Source: Candidatus Binataceae bacterium
GTDB taxonomy: Bacteria > Desulfobacterota > Binatia > Binatales > Binataceae
Direction of reading: 5' to 3'
NCBI GenBank assembly: GCA_035294265.1
Contig: DATGLK010000055.1
Span: forward strand, 1 to 39,721
DNA length: 39,721 bases
Shown here one piece after another: positions 27,960 through 35,282 of this stretch. The translations under genes and the position numbers were made by a program. Under the pieces are notes generated by a model. That model did not search any database, was not told the DNA's origin, and saw only the letters and a program-made list of their open reading frames with translations. Numbering within the stretch: position 1 is the stretch's first letter; every line of letters begins with the position of its first letter.

Positions 27960-28158
27960 CGACGTACTCGCACACCGCCGAGGGCGACGGGACCGGCGCG
28001 CCGTCCTGGCGCAAACCATCGAGATGGAAGCGTATCGCCTCTTTGATTTCGCGTTCGGCTTCCTCGACCGTCGCGCCCGTGGCGACGCATCCCGGCAGGT
28101 CCGGCACATAAGCCGAGTAATTGCCGTCAGCCCTTTCGATCACAACCGCGTAGCGCAT
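27952..28158 (-). CDS. hicB: HicB-family antitoxin
   Basis: 68 residues: the HicB fold (RYAVVIERADGNYSAYVPDLPGCVATG followed by TVEEAEREIKEAIRFHLDGL), a degenerate RNase H-like domain that covers the HicA active site. It lacks an added C-terminal DNA-binding domain and ends soon after the core, as many short HicBs do. It starts 2 bp after the hicA stop. It appears intact amid broken neighbours, which fits selection to keep the antitoxin while the toxin is present. Confidence 0.9.
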   Translation of the reverse strand: MRYAVVIERADGNYSAYVPDLPGCVATGATVEEAEREIKEAIRFHLDGLRQDGAPVPSPSAVCEYVDA

Positions 28159-28160
28159 AT

Positions 28161-28355
28161 CTATTGCCCTCGCTTGATCTGAGCCTGTTTGAAGATGCTA
28201 TTCAATGTCCCCGGCGCAAGGTCATCCGATGGCTTTCCGGCCACGGTAACGCGTCCCGGTTTGGATGGATGCTTGAATTGCCGATGGCTGCCGCGCGTGG
28301 CTACAACATACCATCCGTCGTCTTCGAGCATCTGAATAACCTCGCGAACCTTCAC
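28161..28355 (-). CDS. hicA: HicA-family mRNA interferase toxin
   Basis: 64 residues with the dsRNA-binding-like HicA fold: MKVREVIQMLEDDGWYVV, then RGSHRQFKHPSKPG with the catalytic His24, then VTVAGKPSDDLAPGTLNSIFKQA. HicA cleaves mRNA and is neutralised by HicB, encoded 2 bp downstream. The GTG start overlaps the TGA of the upstream helicase remnant (GTGA), so its translation may be coupled to that frame. Confidence 0.9.
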   Translation of the reverse strand: MKVREVIQMLEDDGWYVVATRGSHRQFKHPSKPGRVTVAGKPSDDLAPGTLNSIFKQAQIKRGQ

Positions 28356-29047
28356 GCTCTGGCCTCAAGGCTGGCCGCACGAAGCGCATAATAGTCAATT
28401 CTCCGGATCTCGTCCCATTCCAGTTGCGCGGGGTCTCTGATCGTCATCAGCCGCGGGCCATCCGGCTGTTTGCAGCGAGTCACGACGTACAGCCAGTAAC
28501 AGTCACGTCTGTCTTCGCCGGTCCGCTTCTCATTCGGGGTGAGGGCAACAACGCCCTCGTCGCCGGCCAGCCCCTTCACCTCGATCAGGCGCAGTTCGCC
28601 GGAGTTCGCATCGAACGTCGTTATGTCGCATCCAAGATTCTTCTCATGAACATCCGCGACAACGCGACCCTGCGACCGCTCGTACTCCATCGCCACCCGC
28701 ATGGCGATTTGTCCGGTCTCCGGGTCGGGCCGGAGATTGCGAACCTCGGGTTGTTCTGGTTCGGGATGCGGAAGGACCAGAACGGCTGTCATCCGTTCGA
28801 GACCCTGAAGGGTGAGCGACCGCTGGCGCTCAAGTTCTTCGCGCCGCCTATTCCGGCGCTCCATCAATTCGGCCTGGCGCATCTCGGCTTGGCGGAGGTT
28901 GCCGGCCGCTCCCTCGACGCCCCGCTCGACATCTTCCTGAAGCCGGGCGATTCGCTGATCTTCGCGGAAGATCAGTTCGGTCAGCGACGTCCCGACGTGC
29001 TGGCGGATTCGCTCGACCTCGGCCAAACGGTCTGTACAGGACTTCAC
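28352..29047 (-). CDS. DUF3883 domain protein, C-terminal remnant of an SNF2-type helicase
   Basis: 231 residues. Residues 1-90 form a charged coiled region (MERRNRRREELERQRSL at its end). Residues about 95-215 are DUF3883: AMRVAMEYERSQGRVVADVHEKNLGCDI, then LRLIEVKGLAGDEGVVALTPNE and DCYWLYVVTRC. The IEVKG pattern is a nuclease-like motif. In intact proteins this tail follows a long SNF2 helicase, which is missing: a stop lies four codons before the GTG start. Just upstream an ATG at 29081 with AAGGGGGG before it opens another frame (SVSDEQPVTAGEV) that may be the original N-terminus joined after a deletion. Whether it is translated is unclear. Confidence 0.7.
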   Translation of the reverse strand: MKSCTDRLAEVERIRQHVGTSLTELIFREDQRIARLQEDVERGVEGAAGNLRQAEMRQAELMERRNRRREELERQRSLTLQGLERMTAVLVLPHPEPEQPEVRNLRPDPETGQIAMRVAMEYERSQGRVVADVHEKNLGCDITTFDANSGELRLIEVKGLAGDEGVVALTPNEKRTGEDRRDCYWLYVVTRCKQPDGPRLMTIRDPAQLEWDEIRRIDYYALRAASLEARA

Positions 29048-29081
29048 CTGCCGTCACGGGTTGCTCGTCACTCACGCTCAT

Positions 29082-29389
29082 CCCCCCTTGCGCATCTTTT
29101 CATCGCCATGCCGATTACGCTGACAAGCCTCCGGCTCGGCCGGCCAAGGTTGCTCGCTGGTCTGTTCTTGAACACTTTAAATAACCCGAATTTGCTTTTA
29201 CAACCATATCTATCCAAAGCTCCACGATTCAGCTGACAAGCTTAGGAAAACAGTGGGAACAGGTTCCGCGGGCAGAGCCCGCCAGCGGAGCGGGGCACAG
29301 GCGGCGCGCTTGAGCGCGACGGCAGCCGGCGGCTAGGATGCGCCACAAGCGGACAGGAATCGGCCCGCTTCCTTGCAGGAGGATCCACC
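29082..29389. other. Island right border / promoter region of the amidohydrolase
   Basis: About 300 bp without a gene. The left part (29160-29230) is AT-rich; the right part is GC-rich (29260-29340) with short repeated GC blocks. I see no tRNA, integrase site or matching direct repeat at the left border of the island. Confidence 0.35.
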
Positions 29390-30346
29390 ATGGCCGCGGC
29401 TGAGCGCATCGACGTGCACTTCCACTTTATCCCGCAATTTTTTCAGGAGGCCGCCTACGCGGCTGGCACCGGCCCCGCCATGGGCCGCTATCCCCAATGG
29501 TCTCCGGCGCTGGCCCTGGAAATGATGGACCGCTACGAGATCGCGCTGGGCATCACCTCGATCGCCGCACCCGGAGTCCATTTCACCGCCCCGGACGAGG
29601 CCCGCGCGCTGGCGCGTCGATGCAACGATTACGCCGCGGAACTGCGCGCCCAATGGCCGCGCCGCTTCGGCGCCTTCGCCACCCTCCCGATGCATCGGAT
29701 GGCCGACGCCATCGCGGAAGCCACCTACGCGCTGGACCAGCTCAATTTTCAGGGGGTCTGCCTGTTCGCCAACTATGCCGGCAAGTTCCTGGGCGACCCG
29801 CTGTACGATCCACTGATGGCGGCGCTGAACGAACAAAACGCCGTCGCCTTCATCCATCCGGCGCTCCATCCCCTCACCTCTCAGATCGATCTGCCCTGGC
29901 CCGGCTTCCTGATGGAGTATGTCTTCGATACCACTCGCGCCGCCGTCAATTTGCTCTTTTCCGGCGCGTTGCAACGCTATCCGCGCATCCGCTTCATCCT
30001 GGCCCATGCCGGCGGCACGATGCCCTATTTCGCCTGGCGGCTATCGACCGCGCCGATGGTGGCCAGCTACTTGCCCCAGCTCACGCCCGAACAGGTGTTC
30101 GCCGGGATGCGCCATTTCTATTACGACAATGCGCTGTCATGCGGACCGACCACGATGAACGCCCTGCGCACCATCGCCGACCCCGAGCGCATCCTATATG
30201 GCAGCGATTGGCCTTTCGCCAACGACCGCGTGGTGCGGGAAGAGGTGAAGACCCACACCGCGCCGCAACTACATAGCAGCGAGCAGCGTAACGCTATCGA
30301 TCGCGGCAACGCGCTCAAACTCTGGCCGGGGTTAACACAGGGCTAG
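29390..30346 (+). CDS. Amidohydrolase family protein (ACMSD-like metal hydrolase/decarboxylase)
   Basis: A 318-residue TIM-barrel enzyme. Metal ligands are visible in order: DVHFHF (His10, His12), IHPALHP (His156), AHAGG (His206) and GSDWPF (Asp273). The set matches the amidohydrolase-2/ACMSD group, which decarboxylates or hydrolyses aromatic or carboxylated substrates. AGGAGG lies about eight bases before the ATG. The neighbouring LLM oxidoreductase (convergent) and NIPSNAP protein suggest a catabolic setting; substrate not assignable. Confidence 0.9.
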   Translation: MAAAERIDVHFHFIPQFFQEAAYAAGTGPAMGRYPQWSPALALEMMDRYEIALGITSIAAPGVHFTAPDEARALARRCNDYAAELRAQWPRRFGAFATLPMHRMADAIAEATYALDQLNFQGVCLFANYAGKFLGDPLYDPLMAALNEQNAVAFIHPALHPLTSQIDLPWPGFLMEYVFDTTRAAVNLLFSGALQRYPRIRFILAHAGGTMPYFAWRLSTAPMVASYLPQLTPEQVFAGMRHFYYDNALSCGPTTMNALRTIADPERILYGSDWPFANDRVVREEVKTHTAPQLHSSEQRNAIDRGNALKLWPGLTQG

Positions 30347-30359
30347 CGGCGCGCCGTTT

Positions 30360-31280
30360 TCAGCGCGCGGCGACGACGTCGGCCAAGCGCTCCAGTTGAT
30401 CGATATCCGAGGCGCAGGGCACGAACAGCAATTCGTCGCAGCCGGCGTCTTGGTAACTACTCAAGCGCTGGCGGATTGCCGCTTCGTCCAGGGCCGCACC
30501 GCTGACCAGGCGCTCGGCGATTGGCCCGGCAAAGGCGTAGTAGTCGCGCAGAAAGGTTTCGGCGTGGAATCGCGCCTTGGGTCCCAGAGCATAGTAGGCA
30601 AGCGATAAAAAGCGCGGCTGACCTGACCGTCCTCCCTCGCGCCAGAGTTCGCGTACGCGCGCGACGTTGGTGCGGAAAGCCTCGGGGCCGCCACCACCGC
30701 CAATCCAGCCATCGCCCACTCGGGCCGCTCGCCTTAGCGCAGCCTCGGTGGCCCCGCCGACGATCAGCGGCGGTCCTTGCGGGTGAGTAGGCGCAGGCCC
30801 GATCGCGCCCGCCATCCCCCGCTTTTCGCCGCTCCAAATCCGCCGCATCTCTTGGATTTGCGCGCTCAATTTGCGCCCCCGCCGCTCGCTATCCAGGCCT
30901 GCGCCGGTAAAGTCGTCGGTCCGTCCGCCCAATCCCAGCCCAACCACCAGCCGGTCCGCGCTGAGCCGATCCAGGGTCGCTAGCTCCTTGGCCAAAAGCG
31001 CGGTGTTGCGCAGCGGCGCAATCAGAATCCCAGTGGCCAGCCGCACCCGGCTAGTCACCGCCGCCGCTGCCGCCAAGCCCAGCAACGGCTCATAGTTGCC
31101 ATAGACCAGGCGGTCGATGGCAGCCACGCTGGAAAAGCCGCGAGCTTCGGCCCGGCGTGCCCACTCCACAATCTGCTCGGGCGGTGTACCGGGAATCGTA
31201 AGTGGCAGAAACACGCCTGCTTCCATGCCATTGGCCTCGCTTAAGCCGGCACCGTCGGAATGCCGGGTTGGATGGCTCAT
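30360..31280 (-). CDS. LLM-class (F420-type) flavin-dependent oxidoreductase
   Basis: A 306-residue bacterial-luciferase-like TIM barrel. GVFLPLTIPGTPPEQIVEWARRAEARGFSSV is the N-terminal strand/helix. RVRLATGILIAPLRN followed by LATLDRLSADRLVVGLGLG is the cofactor region, and GPPLIVGGATEAALRRAARVGDGWIGG is the C-terminal phosphate-binding loop. Such enzymes use FMN or F420; I cannot tell which. The start at 31280 has AGGGGC six bases upstream; ATG 31226 (MEAGVFLP) is an alternative. Converges with the amidohydrolase, gap 13 bp. Confidence 0.88.
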   Translation of the reverse strand: MSHPTRHSDGAGLSEANGMEAGVFLPLTIPGTPPEQIVEWARRAEARGFSSVAAIDRLVYGNYEPLLGLAAAAAVTSRVRLATGILIAPLRNTALLAKELATLDRLSADRLVVGLGLGGRTDDFTGAGLDSERRGRKLSAQIQEMRRIWSGEKRGMAGAIGPAPTHPQGPPLIVGGATEAALRRAARVGDGWIGGGGGPEAFRTNVARVRELWREGGRSGQPRFLSLAYYALGPKARFHAETFLRDYYAFAGPIAERLVSGAALDEAAIRQRLSSYQDAGCDELLFVPCASDIDQLERLADVVAAR

Positions 31281-31470
31281 TATTGCCCCTGATCTGTCAG
31301 CGTCAATCCTGGCGAGGTGCTCTTTGCTGGGTGCTCTGAAGCATGAGCGTAGTCAATCGCACGTTGACACTGGCGCAAGGGATATGCGCAAATGTTTTCG
31401 GTCCCGACCCAAAGCACTGCCAGCCAAGCGTGGGCCGCGCAGGCTTTCGTCTAGCGGAGGATTTGTCGCG

Positions 31471-31797
31471 ATGATCCATGAACTACGTATCTATCATTGC
31501 CTGCCCGGCCGCCTGCCCGCGCTGCTTAAGCGCTTTGAGGGCGCCACTTTGAAGCTGTTCGACAAGCATGGCTTTCGTCAACTTGGCTTTTGGACCGTGG
31601 GCATTGGCCAGTCCAATCAGGATCTAATTTACATCCTAGGCTGGGAATCGCTCGCCGAGCGGGACCAGAAATGGGCGGCGTTTCAGCGCGATCCCGAATG
31701 GATCGCGGCTCGAGACGCCAGCGAGGCCAGTGGACCGATTGTCGCCAATATCAGCAACTCGATTCTGTACCCAACCAGTTTTTCGGCCGCCAAGTAA
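31471..31797 (+). CDS. NIPSNAP family protein
   Basis: 108 residues, dimeric alpha/beta barrel type. MIHELRIYHCLPGRLPALLKRFE is the classical NIPSNAP opening (xxELRxYxxxPGxxxxLLxRF), followed by GFWTVGIGQSNQDLIYILGWES and PEWIAARD. GGAGG lies about ten bases before the ATG at 31471; the open frame begins further upstream without a supporting site. Function of bacterial NIPSNAPs is largely unknown. Confidence 0.85.
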   Translation: MIHELRIYHCLPGRLPALLKRFEGATLKLFDKHGFRQLGFWTVGIGQSNQDLIYILGWESLAERDQKWAAFQRDPEWIAARDASEASGPIVANISNSILYPTSFSAAK

Positions 31798-31831
31798 TAC
31801 CCTCGCCCGCCTGCCCGCGGTTTAGTGCTTC

Positions 31832-31866
31832 GTGCTCCCCAACAGCCGGTAGACTTTGGGGAGCAC
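31832..31866 (+). terminator. Hairpin after the NIPSNAP gene
   Basis: An 11-bp perfect stem (gtgctccccaa / ttggggagcac) with a 13-base loop is followed by ccctttctct, 34 bp past the NIPSNAP stop. Probable intrinsic terminator, also insulating the riboswitch transcript. Confidence 0.5.
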
Positions 31867-31950
31867 CCTTTCTCTATCGCTTTGGACGATCACTCAGCGG
31901 ATGTTTGCTTGACAATAAATCCGCGCTTCGATATCACGACAGCGCAAGTT

Positions 31951-32136
31951 TGACGCTTCGGGTGCCCACAAGGGCATAACAGGGAAGCCGGTGAAAAGCC
32001 GGCGCGGTCCCGCCACTGTATGTGGCAAGTCGTCTTTGGTGTGAGCCACTCAGGCCCTGACCTGGGGAAGGCTGAAAGGCGGCGGCTAGGGTCGGAAAAA
32101 CCCTAGGTAAGCCACGAGCCAGGAGACCTACCCGAA
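31951..32136 (+). promoter_or_regulatory. Cobalamin (B12) riboswitch
   Basis: Sequence elements of the cobalamin aptamer appear in order: GGGTGCC, then GGGAAGCCGGTGAAA, the core CCGCCACTGT, GAGCCACT, GGGGAAGG, and the B12 box GCCAGGAGACCTACC. It precedes the cobalt/nickel transporter-porin gene by about 150 bp and is followed by its own terminator at 32205-32234. In known systems cobalamin binding turns off such transporter genes. Confidence 0.93.
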
Positions 32137-32204
32137 ATGGATCGGACACAAAACTCCGCGTGGAAACGGAGCGTCCGTAGCCTTTGCCCTACCGGCTGCG
32201 TGTG

Positions 32205-32234
32205 CCTCGTTTCCTGAAGGAACGAGGTTTTTTT
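32205..32234 (+). terminator. Riboswitch-controlled intrinsic terminator
   Basis: CCTCGTTTCC pairs with GGAACGAGG (one bulged T) around a short TGA loop and is followed immediately by seven Ts. It lies between the aptamer and the coding region, the place of the expression platform. The 3' arm (AACGAGG) could also serve as the ribosome site of the short frame starting at 32235, so folding may affect both transcription and translation. Confidence 0.7.
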
Positions 32235-32291
32235 ATGCCCATAAAGGTTTGGGATCCTGCCGCGCCCTGCGCTTGGCGTATAAGCGAATGA
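32235..32291 (+). CDS. Possible 18-residue leader peptide coupled to the fusion gene
   Basis: ATG right after the terminator T-run, with ACGAGG eight bases upstream, opens an 18-codon frame whose TGA overlaps the ATG of the NiCoT-porin gene (ATGA at 32288-32291). The fusion gene itself lacks a good ribosome site, so ribosomes finishing this frame may restart there. The peptide shows no known motif. Confidence 0.3.
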   Translation: MPIKVWDPAAPCAWRISE

Positions 32292-34747
32292 GCCGGTCAT
32301 TGCGGCGCCAAGCCGCTGTGCTCCTTGGCGCTCTGGCTTTATTGGCGTTGAGTGCCTGGCTGGCCTTGGCGAGCCTGGCGGCCGCTATAGACCGCTCGGT
32401 GCTGGGCCTAGGCGCGTTGTGCTTTCTCTTCGGCCTGCGGCACGGTTTCGACGCCGACCATATTGCGGCGATCGACAACGTCACGAGGAAACTGCGGCAG
32501 GATGGAAAGCGCAGCCTCACCATCGGAGTGTTCTTCGCGCTCGGACATTCGGCGACCGTGATGCTCCTGTGCCTGCTTATGATCGCAGCCGGCCATTCGC
32601 GCGTCGGCCACGAGGTTCTCACCCGCTTGTCGGGCAGCAGTTTGAGCAGGCTTGCTTCGGCGGGTTTCCTGACCATTCTGGGCGCGATCAACGTCGCCAT
32701 CTTTGTTCAATTGCGCCAACTCGCCAGCGCAACCGGCGCACAGGCCGACGGTTGGAACCGTGAGCTCGAGTCGCTGCTCAACCAACGCGGCATAATCGGG
32801 AGAATCTTTGCCACCCTCTACCGGCGAATAAGTGCGAGTTGGCAGATGCTGGTGGTCGGGTTTCTCTTTGGCCTGGGTTTCGACACCGCAACCGAGGTTG
32901 CGGTGCTCGGCTTCTCGGGCGAGGCGGCTTCCCACGGTACGCTGCCGCTGTGGGCCATTATGATCTTTCCGGTGATGTTTACGGCGGGAATGGCGTTGGT
33001 CGACGGGATGGATGGCGCCTTCATGATGGGCATGTACGATTGGGCCTTCTCCGACCCCGCCAGAAAGCTGTCATTCAATCTAACGGTCACCGGTGTATCG
33101 GCGGGAGTCGCCCTGGGCGTGGCGCTGGCGGAATGGATTCAATTCGCGGCTTCTCGCCTGGGCGGGCTACGCACGTTAGCCGAGAAGCTCGACTCTTCCT
33201 CTCTTGGTCTAATCGTTACGCTTATTCTGTTGGCGGCCTGGTCCTCGGCGGGGCTGCTGTATAGCCGGCGGAGAAAAGCTTCGCCCACCGCTCCCTCGGG
33301 GACCAACGGGCCAGAGTTTCCAGGCGGCCTCCCTCGACAATTTACGCAACCTCACACCGATACCGCGCCCGACCGGCAAGCATTTGGCCCGCTGTTGTTA
33401 CTGTGCAGCGCTCTTCTTGGAGCCTCAACAGGAAATTGCCTGGCCAGTGAGGGAGAGCAGATCTGGAACTGGCACGTTCAGGGAGTCGTCGTCGGGCAAG
33501 GCGATCCGAGCTTTCGCGCCAAGTATTCGGGTCCACAAAGCCTCGATAACGCAGGCCAAGCCCAGGAGACTTTTGGATTCGATTTTTTTGGCGGCTTGCG
33601 CTTGTGGAGCGGGGCCGAGGCCCACGTGGACGGACTGATGTGGCAGGGCTTTGGATTGAGCGACACGCACGGCATCGAGGCCTTCCCCAATGGCGAGGCC
33701 TTCAAGGCTGGGACCCAAACGCCCAACCTGACCTTTGCGCGCTTGTTCCTGCGCCAGACCATCGGCCTTGGCGGCCAGCGCGAACAGGTTCGTGACGGCC
33801 TGCTCACCCTGGCAGGCGAACAGGACGTTTGCCGGCTCACCTTTACCGTTGGCCGGTTCACCCCACTGGATGTTATGGACCATAACGTCTACGCCCAGGA
33901 CCCGGGGACACAGTTCATGAACTGGGCGATGATGGGCAACCTGGCTTGGGATTACGGCCAGGATACGATCGGCTATACGACAGGCGCGGCGATGGAGTTA
34001 AATCAGCCGAAATGGGCTTTGCGCTACGTATTTTTCACGATGCCGCCATACCACAATTTGCAGAATGTTGGCTCTGGTGATTCCGGTGACGACCAGTATC
34101 TGATGTGGCCCGCCCGCGGATCGTACGGCCCGTTCTTGCGCTCATGGGCGATGGCGACGGAAGTCGAGCGCCGCTATGGCATCAACGCCCATCCAGGGGC
34201 GATTCGGCTCCTCGCTTGGCTCGACGAAGCGAACATGGCCAGCTACCTCGGCGCGGCGGCCATTCTCCGCGCCAACGGTGCGAACGCGAATATCTCACCA
34301 GCCCAGGGTTATCATTACAAATACGGCTTTGGACTGAACTGGCAGCAGGAGATTATGCACCATGTCGGAATGTTCTCGCGCCTGGGCTGGAACGACGGCC
34401 GATGCCAGGCGCTAGAGTACACCGATGTCAACTGGACGGCATCGCTGGGTGTGAGTGTCGCGGGCGAGATGTGGCGCAGGCCCGGCGACTGCTTCGGGCT
34501 CGCGGGCGTCATCAGCGGTGCCTCGTCCGAGAACCAGAAATTCCTGGCGGCAGGCGGCCTGGGTATATTGGACGGGGACGGCGCGCTGAACTATGGCAGC
34601 GAGAAAGTCGTGGAGACCTTCTACTCCCTCCGAATCTGGAGAAACGTCCAGTTGACCGTCGATTACCAACTTGTTGCCAACCCGGCGTTTAATCAAGCGC
34701 GTGGCCCAGTCTCCGTGCTGGGCACGCGCTTGTACTTCGAGGTCTGA
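32288..34747 (+). CDS. NiCoT cobalt/nickel permease fused to OprB-type porin
   Basis: One uninterrupted frame of 819 residues. Residues 1-328 are a HoxN/NixA-type permease: RHGFDADHIAAIDN (51-64) carries the metal-coordinating motif, followed by LGFDTATEVAVLG and FTAGMALVDGMDGAFMMGMY, with about eight helices ending LLYSRRRK. Residues 329-362 are a polar linker. Residues 363-387 look like a signal peptide (FGPLLLLCSALLGASTGNCLAS). Residues 390-819 are an OprB/carbohydrate-selective porin: YSGPQSLDNAGQAQETFGFD, then DHNVYAQDPGTQFMNWAMMG and GAAMELNQPKWALRYVFF, ending in LGTRLYFEV. I see no in-frame ATG or GTG between the last permease helix and the signal-like segment, so the porin cannot easily start on its own. 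The ATG at 32288 is chosen because the basic MSRSLRRQ precedes the first helix; a TTG at 32249 also opens the frame. Controlled by the upstream B12 riboswitch. Confidence 0.85.
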   Translation: MSRSLRRQAAVLLGALALLALSAWLALASLAAAIDRSVLGLGALCFLFGLRHGFDADHIAAIDNVTRKLRQDGKRSLTIGVFFALGHSATVMLLCLLMIAAGHSRVGHEVLTRLSGSSLSRLASAGFLTILGAINVAIFVQLRQLASATGAQADGWNRELESLLNQRGIIGRIFATLYRRISASWQMLVVGFLFGLGFDTATEVAVLGFSGEAASHGTLPLWAIMIFPVMFTAGMALVDGMDGAFMMGMYDWAFSDPARKLSFNLTVTGVSAGVALGVALAEWIQFAASRLGGLRTLAEKLDSSSLGLIVTLILLAAWSSAGLLYSRRRKASPTAPSGTNGPEFPGGLPRQFTQPHTDTAPDRQAFGPLLLLCSALLGASTGNCLASEGEQIWNWHVQGVVVGQGDPSFRAKYSGPQSLDNAGQAQETFGFDFFGGLRLWSGAEAHVDGLMWQGFGLSDTHGIEAFPNGEAFKAGTQTPNLTFARLFLRQTIGLGGQREQVRDGLLTLAGEQDVCRLTFTVGRFTPLDVMDHNVYAQDPGTQFMNWAMMGNLAWDYGQDTIGYTTGAAMELNQPKWALRYVFFTMPPYHNLQNVGSGDSGDDQYLMWPARGSYGPFLRSWAMATEVERRYGINAHPGAIRLLAWLDEANMASYLGAAAILRANGANANISPAQGYHYKYGFGLNWQQEIMHHVGMFSRLGWNDGRCQALEYTDVNWTASLGVSVAGEMWRRPGDCFGLAGVISGASSENQKFLAAGGLGILDGDGALNYGSEKVVETFYSLRIWRNVQLTVDYQLVANPAFNQARGPVSVLGTRLYFEV

Positions 34748-34807
34748 CCTAGGTGCCTCTTACCGCGTAACCAGCTCAGGATCAGAGCGCGTGGAGGCGA
34801 TAGCAAG

Positions 34808-35191
34808 CTAGCGCGGCCGGCATGCGATCGCTTCGACCTCAATGCGCGCGCCGCGTCCCAGCGCCGCCACCTGCACCGTGGAGCGGGCTGGAAACGGCTC
34901 CTTGAAGTGCTCGCGGTAGATCCGGTTCATCGCTTCGAATTCTTTCAGATCCGCCAAAAAGACCGTGGTTTTGACCACGTCGTTAAGCGACAGGCCAGCC
35001 GCTTCCAGCACCTCGCGCAGATTGGCCAGAACCCGGCGGGTTTCGGCTTCGATGCCCCCGGCCACGAGCTGACCGGTGGCCGAATCGATGCCCAGTTGTC
35101 CCGAGCAGAATACCCAGCCCTCAGCGGCGACTCCCTGCGAATAGGGACCACCGGGATTGGGCGCGCCTTTGGATGAGACCGAGCTTTTCAT
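34808..35191 (-). CDS. ridA: RidA family enamine/imine deaminase
   Basis: 127 residues, trimeric cytoplasmic protein that hydrolyses reactive 2-aminoacrylate-type enamines from PLP enzymes. NPGGPYSQGVAAEGWVFCSGQLG, then TRRVLANLREVLEAAGLSLNDVVKTTVFLADL are the family blocks. FPARSTVQVAALGRGARIEVEAIA contains the substrate-binding Arg and the C-terminal Glu expected of the active RidA clade. Lies 91 bp downstream of relA/spoT on the same strand. Confidence 0.92.
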   Translation of the reverse strand: MKSSVSSKGAPNPGGPYSQGVAAEGWVFCSGQLGIDSATGQLVAGGIEAETRRVLANLREVLEAAGLSLNDVVKTTVFLADLKEFEAMNRIYREHFKEPFPARSTVQVAALGRGARIEVEAIACRPR

Positions 35192-35282
35192 AGGCGAAAC
35201 TCTAGTGAGGCGCTCGCCGTCGCGCCAGCACTACCCGATCGTGTCTCGGGCAGACCATGTGCCGCCCGCTCCCGGCCGTCGG

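Larger units (their letters stand above)
23792..29081 (-). other. Decayed defence-type genomic island (DUF3883 helicase / DUF1156 methylase / DUF499)
   Basis: All genes in this stretch face the minus strand and most are broken, while both flanks (glgX and the amidohydrolase) are intact metabolic genes. The island holds two DUF3883 helicase tails, hicAB, a broken deoxyribosyltransferase-like gene, a gutted DUF1156 methylase, three small genes and a DUF499 remnant. AT-rich patches (about 26040-26090 and 29160-29230) contrast with the surroundings. I found no integrase, tRNA or clear end repeats. Confidence 0.6.

Noticed and set aside
23611-29389. CRISPR array, integrase or tRNA attachment site in the decayed island
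   Set aside because: I looked for regular short repeats, recombinase motifs and tRNA-like ends and saw none; the only repeat found is the duplicated helicase tail.
31117-31470. Upstream extension of the NIPSNAP frame
   Set aside because: The frame is open upstream, but the family's conserved N-terminus begins at the ATG at 31471, which has a ribosome site.
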